From assembly GCA_030546905.1 (NCBI GenBank), contig JAUOPI010000002.1:124001-188000 (forward strand): 64,000 nt of DNA. The letters are read 5' to 3'. The translations under genes and the position numbers were made by a program. Source of the DNA: Granulosicoccaceae sp. 1_MG-2023. GTDB taxonomy: Bacteria; Pseudomonadota; Gammaproteobacteria; Granulosicoccales; Granulosicoccaceae. The notes beneath the pieces were generated by a model that saw only the letters and a list, made by a program, of their open reading frames with translations, was not told where the DNA came from and did no database searches. Below, piece by piece: positions 63,681 to 64,000 of the stretch (position 1 is the stretch's first letter; each line of letters starts with the position of its first letter).

Positions 63681-63735
63681 GCCGGTGCTGACCTCAGCAC
63701 CGGCACTCCTCCTTTCGCGCCGGCTTTGCCGGCGT
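63681..63735 (+). terminator. Two hairpins between guaB and guaA
   Basis: The first is TGCCGGTGCTG (from 63681) with CAGCACCGGCA (to 63706), an 11-bp stem with a 4-base loop. The second is CGCCGGC-TTT-GCCGGCG (63719-63735) followed by TTT. Neither has a strong U-run, so partial termination or a message-processing or stability role is more likely than a full stop. Confidence 0.5.
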
Positions 63736-63757
63736 TTCAGGTTCAGGCAGAGAAACA

Positions 63758-64000
63758 ATGACCGATTTGCATTCCGACCGGATCCTTATTCTGGATTTCG
63801 GCTCACAGTTCACCCAGCTTATTGCACGACGTATCCGCGAGGCCGGGGTTTATTCCGAGATCCACAGCTGCGAGATGCCGGCCGACGACATCCGTGCCTG
63901 GCAGCCGTCCGGCATTATCCTTTCAGGCGGGCCGGAGTCGGTGCTCGGCGAAGAAACACTCAAGGCCGATGCCTGTGTCTTCGAGCTCGGCGTGCCGGTA
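63758..64000 (+). CDS. guaA: GMP synthase GuaA, N-terminal part (runs off the window)
   Basis: The first 81 codons of the glutamine-hydrolysing GMP synthetase are present, starting at the ATG at 63758 with GGCAGAG upstream. The class I glutamine amidotransferase opening is clear: [20 protein letters not shown] and [10 protein letters not shown]. The catalytic Cys and the ATP-pyrophosphatase domain lie beyond the window. It converts XMP to GMP and follows guaB by 116 bases. Confidence 0.95.
   Translation, partial: MTDLHSDRILILDFGSQFTQLIARRIREAGVYSEIHSCEMPADDIRAWQPSGIILSGGPESVLGEETLKADACVFELGVPV

Noticed and set aside
62220-63758. Long minus-strand open frame (512 codons) opposite guaB
   Set aside because: It is the antisense shadow of guaB in GC-rich DNA. 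The product is His/Asp/Gly-rich without family resemblance, while guaB is certain.
1-64000. CRISPR arrays, insertion sequences, prophage or toxin-antitoxin genes
   Set aside because: I looked for regularly spaced repeats, transposase and integrase motifs and small paired genes, and found none.

Overview
The window is a 64 kb piece of a GC-rich gammaproteobacterial chromosome. It has no insertion sequences, phage genes, CRISPR arrays or rRNA. Several gene orders are textbook gammaproteobacterial or pseudomonad-like: surE-pcm-yqaA-nlpD-rpoS; prmC-prfA-hemA facing a TPR lipoprotein-lolB-ispE-tRNA-Gln-prs-rplY-pth-ychF-tRNA-Met; dksA-gluQ; xseA facing guaB-guaA; and tesA facing ybbA-ybbP-relA. 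The lipid A gene lpxB, lolB and lipoprotein signals show a Gram-negative envelope. The genus cannot be fixed from the sequence.

Layout. 0-3 kb: end of an O-acetylhomoserine sulfhydrylase gene, then a leftward unit of an archaeal-like PRPP synthetase, a double-cupin protein and queG. 3-7.3 kb: a serine-acetyltransferase-like gene, lpxB overlapping a sugar aminotransferase gene, and an astacin-type secreted protease. 7.7-10.5 kb: MATE exporter, Lon-N domain protein, universal stress protein. 10.6-18 kb: a leftward pseudaminic acid operon (maf-pseB-pseC-pseF-pseG-pseI) for flagellin glycosylation. 18-22 kb: glutamine amidotransferase, PiT phosphate transporter, ROK regulator, tRNA-Arg. 22-28.6 kb: PilZ protein, the surE-rpoS block, homoserine dehydrogenase. 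28.6-40.7 kb: ppx, the hemA divergent block, and the lolB-ychF block with two tRNAs. 40.7-44.5 kb: a PQQ locus (pqqB, pqqC, pqqD and an S9 peptidase) that lacks pqqE and a visible pqqA. 44.9-47.8 kb: YceI, cytochrome b561, YgiD dioxygenase and a divergent LysR regulator. 47.8-54.8 kb: tesA, ybbAP, relA, solitary cobS. 54.9-59 kb: a 5'-nucleotidase lipoprotein and an unusual acyl-CoA synthetase homologue. 59-64 kb: gluQ, dksA, xseA, guaB and the start of guaA.

Together the window carries much of the general stress and stringent response (relA, dksA, rpoS, ppx, guaBA), two ends of queuosine metabolism (queG, gluQ), phosphate and nucleotide handling (PiT, two PRPP synthetases, surE, 5'-nucleotidase) and a surface glycan pathway.

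The observations I rate most worth following are these. An intact acetyl-CoA-synthetase-like protein (57059-58885) has altered P-loop, magnesium-binding Glu and A10 lysine positions. The PQQ locus has an S9 peptidase gene where pqqE normally lies. The rplY leader has a terminator whose U-tract runs into the ribosome binding site. An orphan plus-strand terminator lies upstream of pqqB. The lpxB gene is translationally coupled to a GnnB/WbpE-like aminotransferase gene. No feature here amounts to a clearly new multi-gene system.
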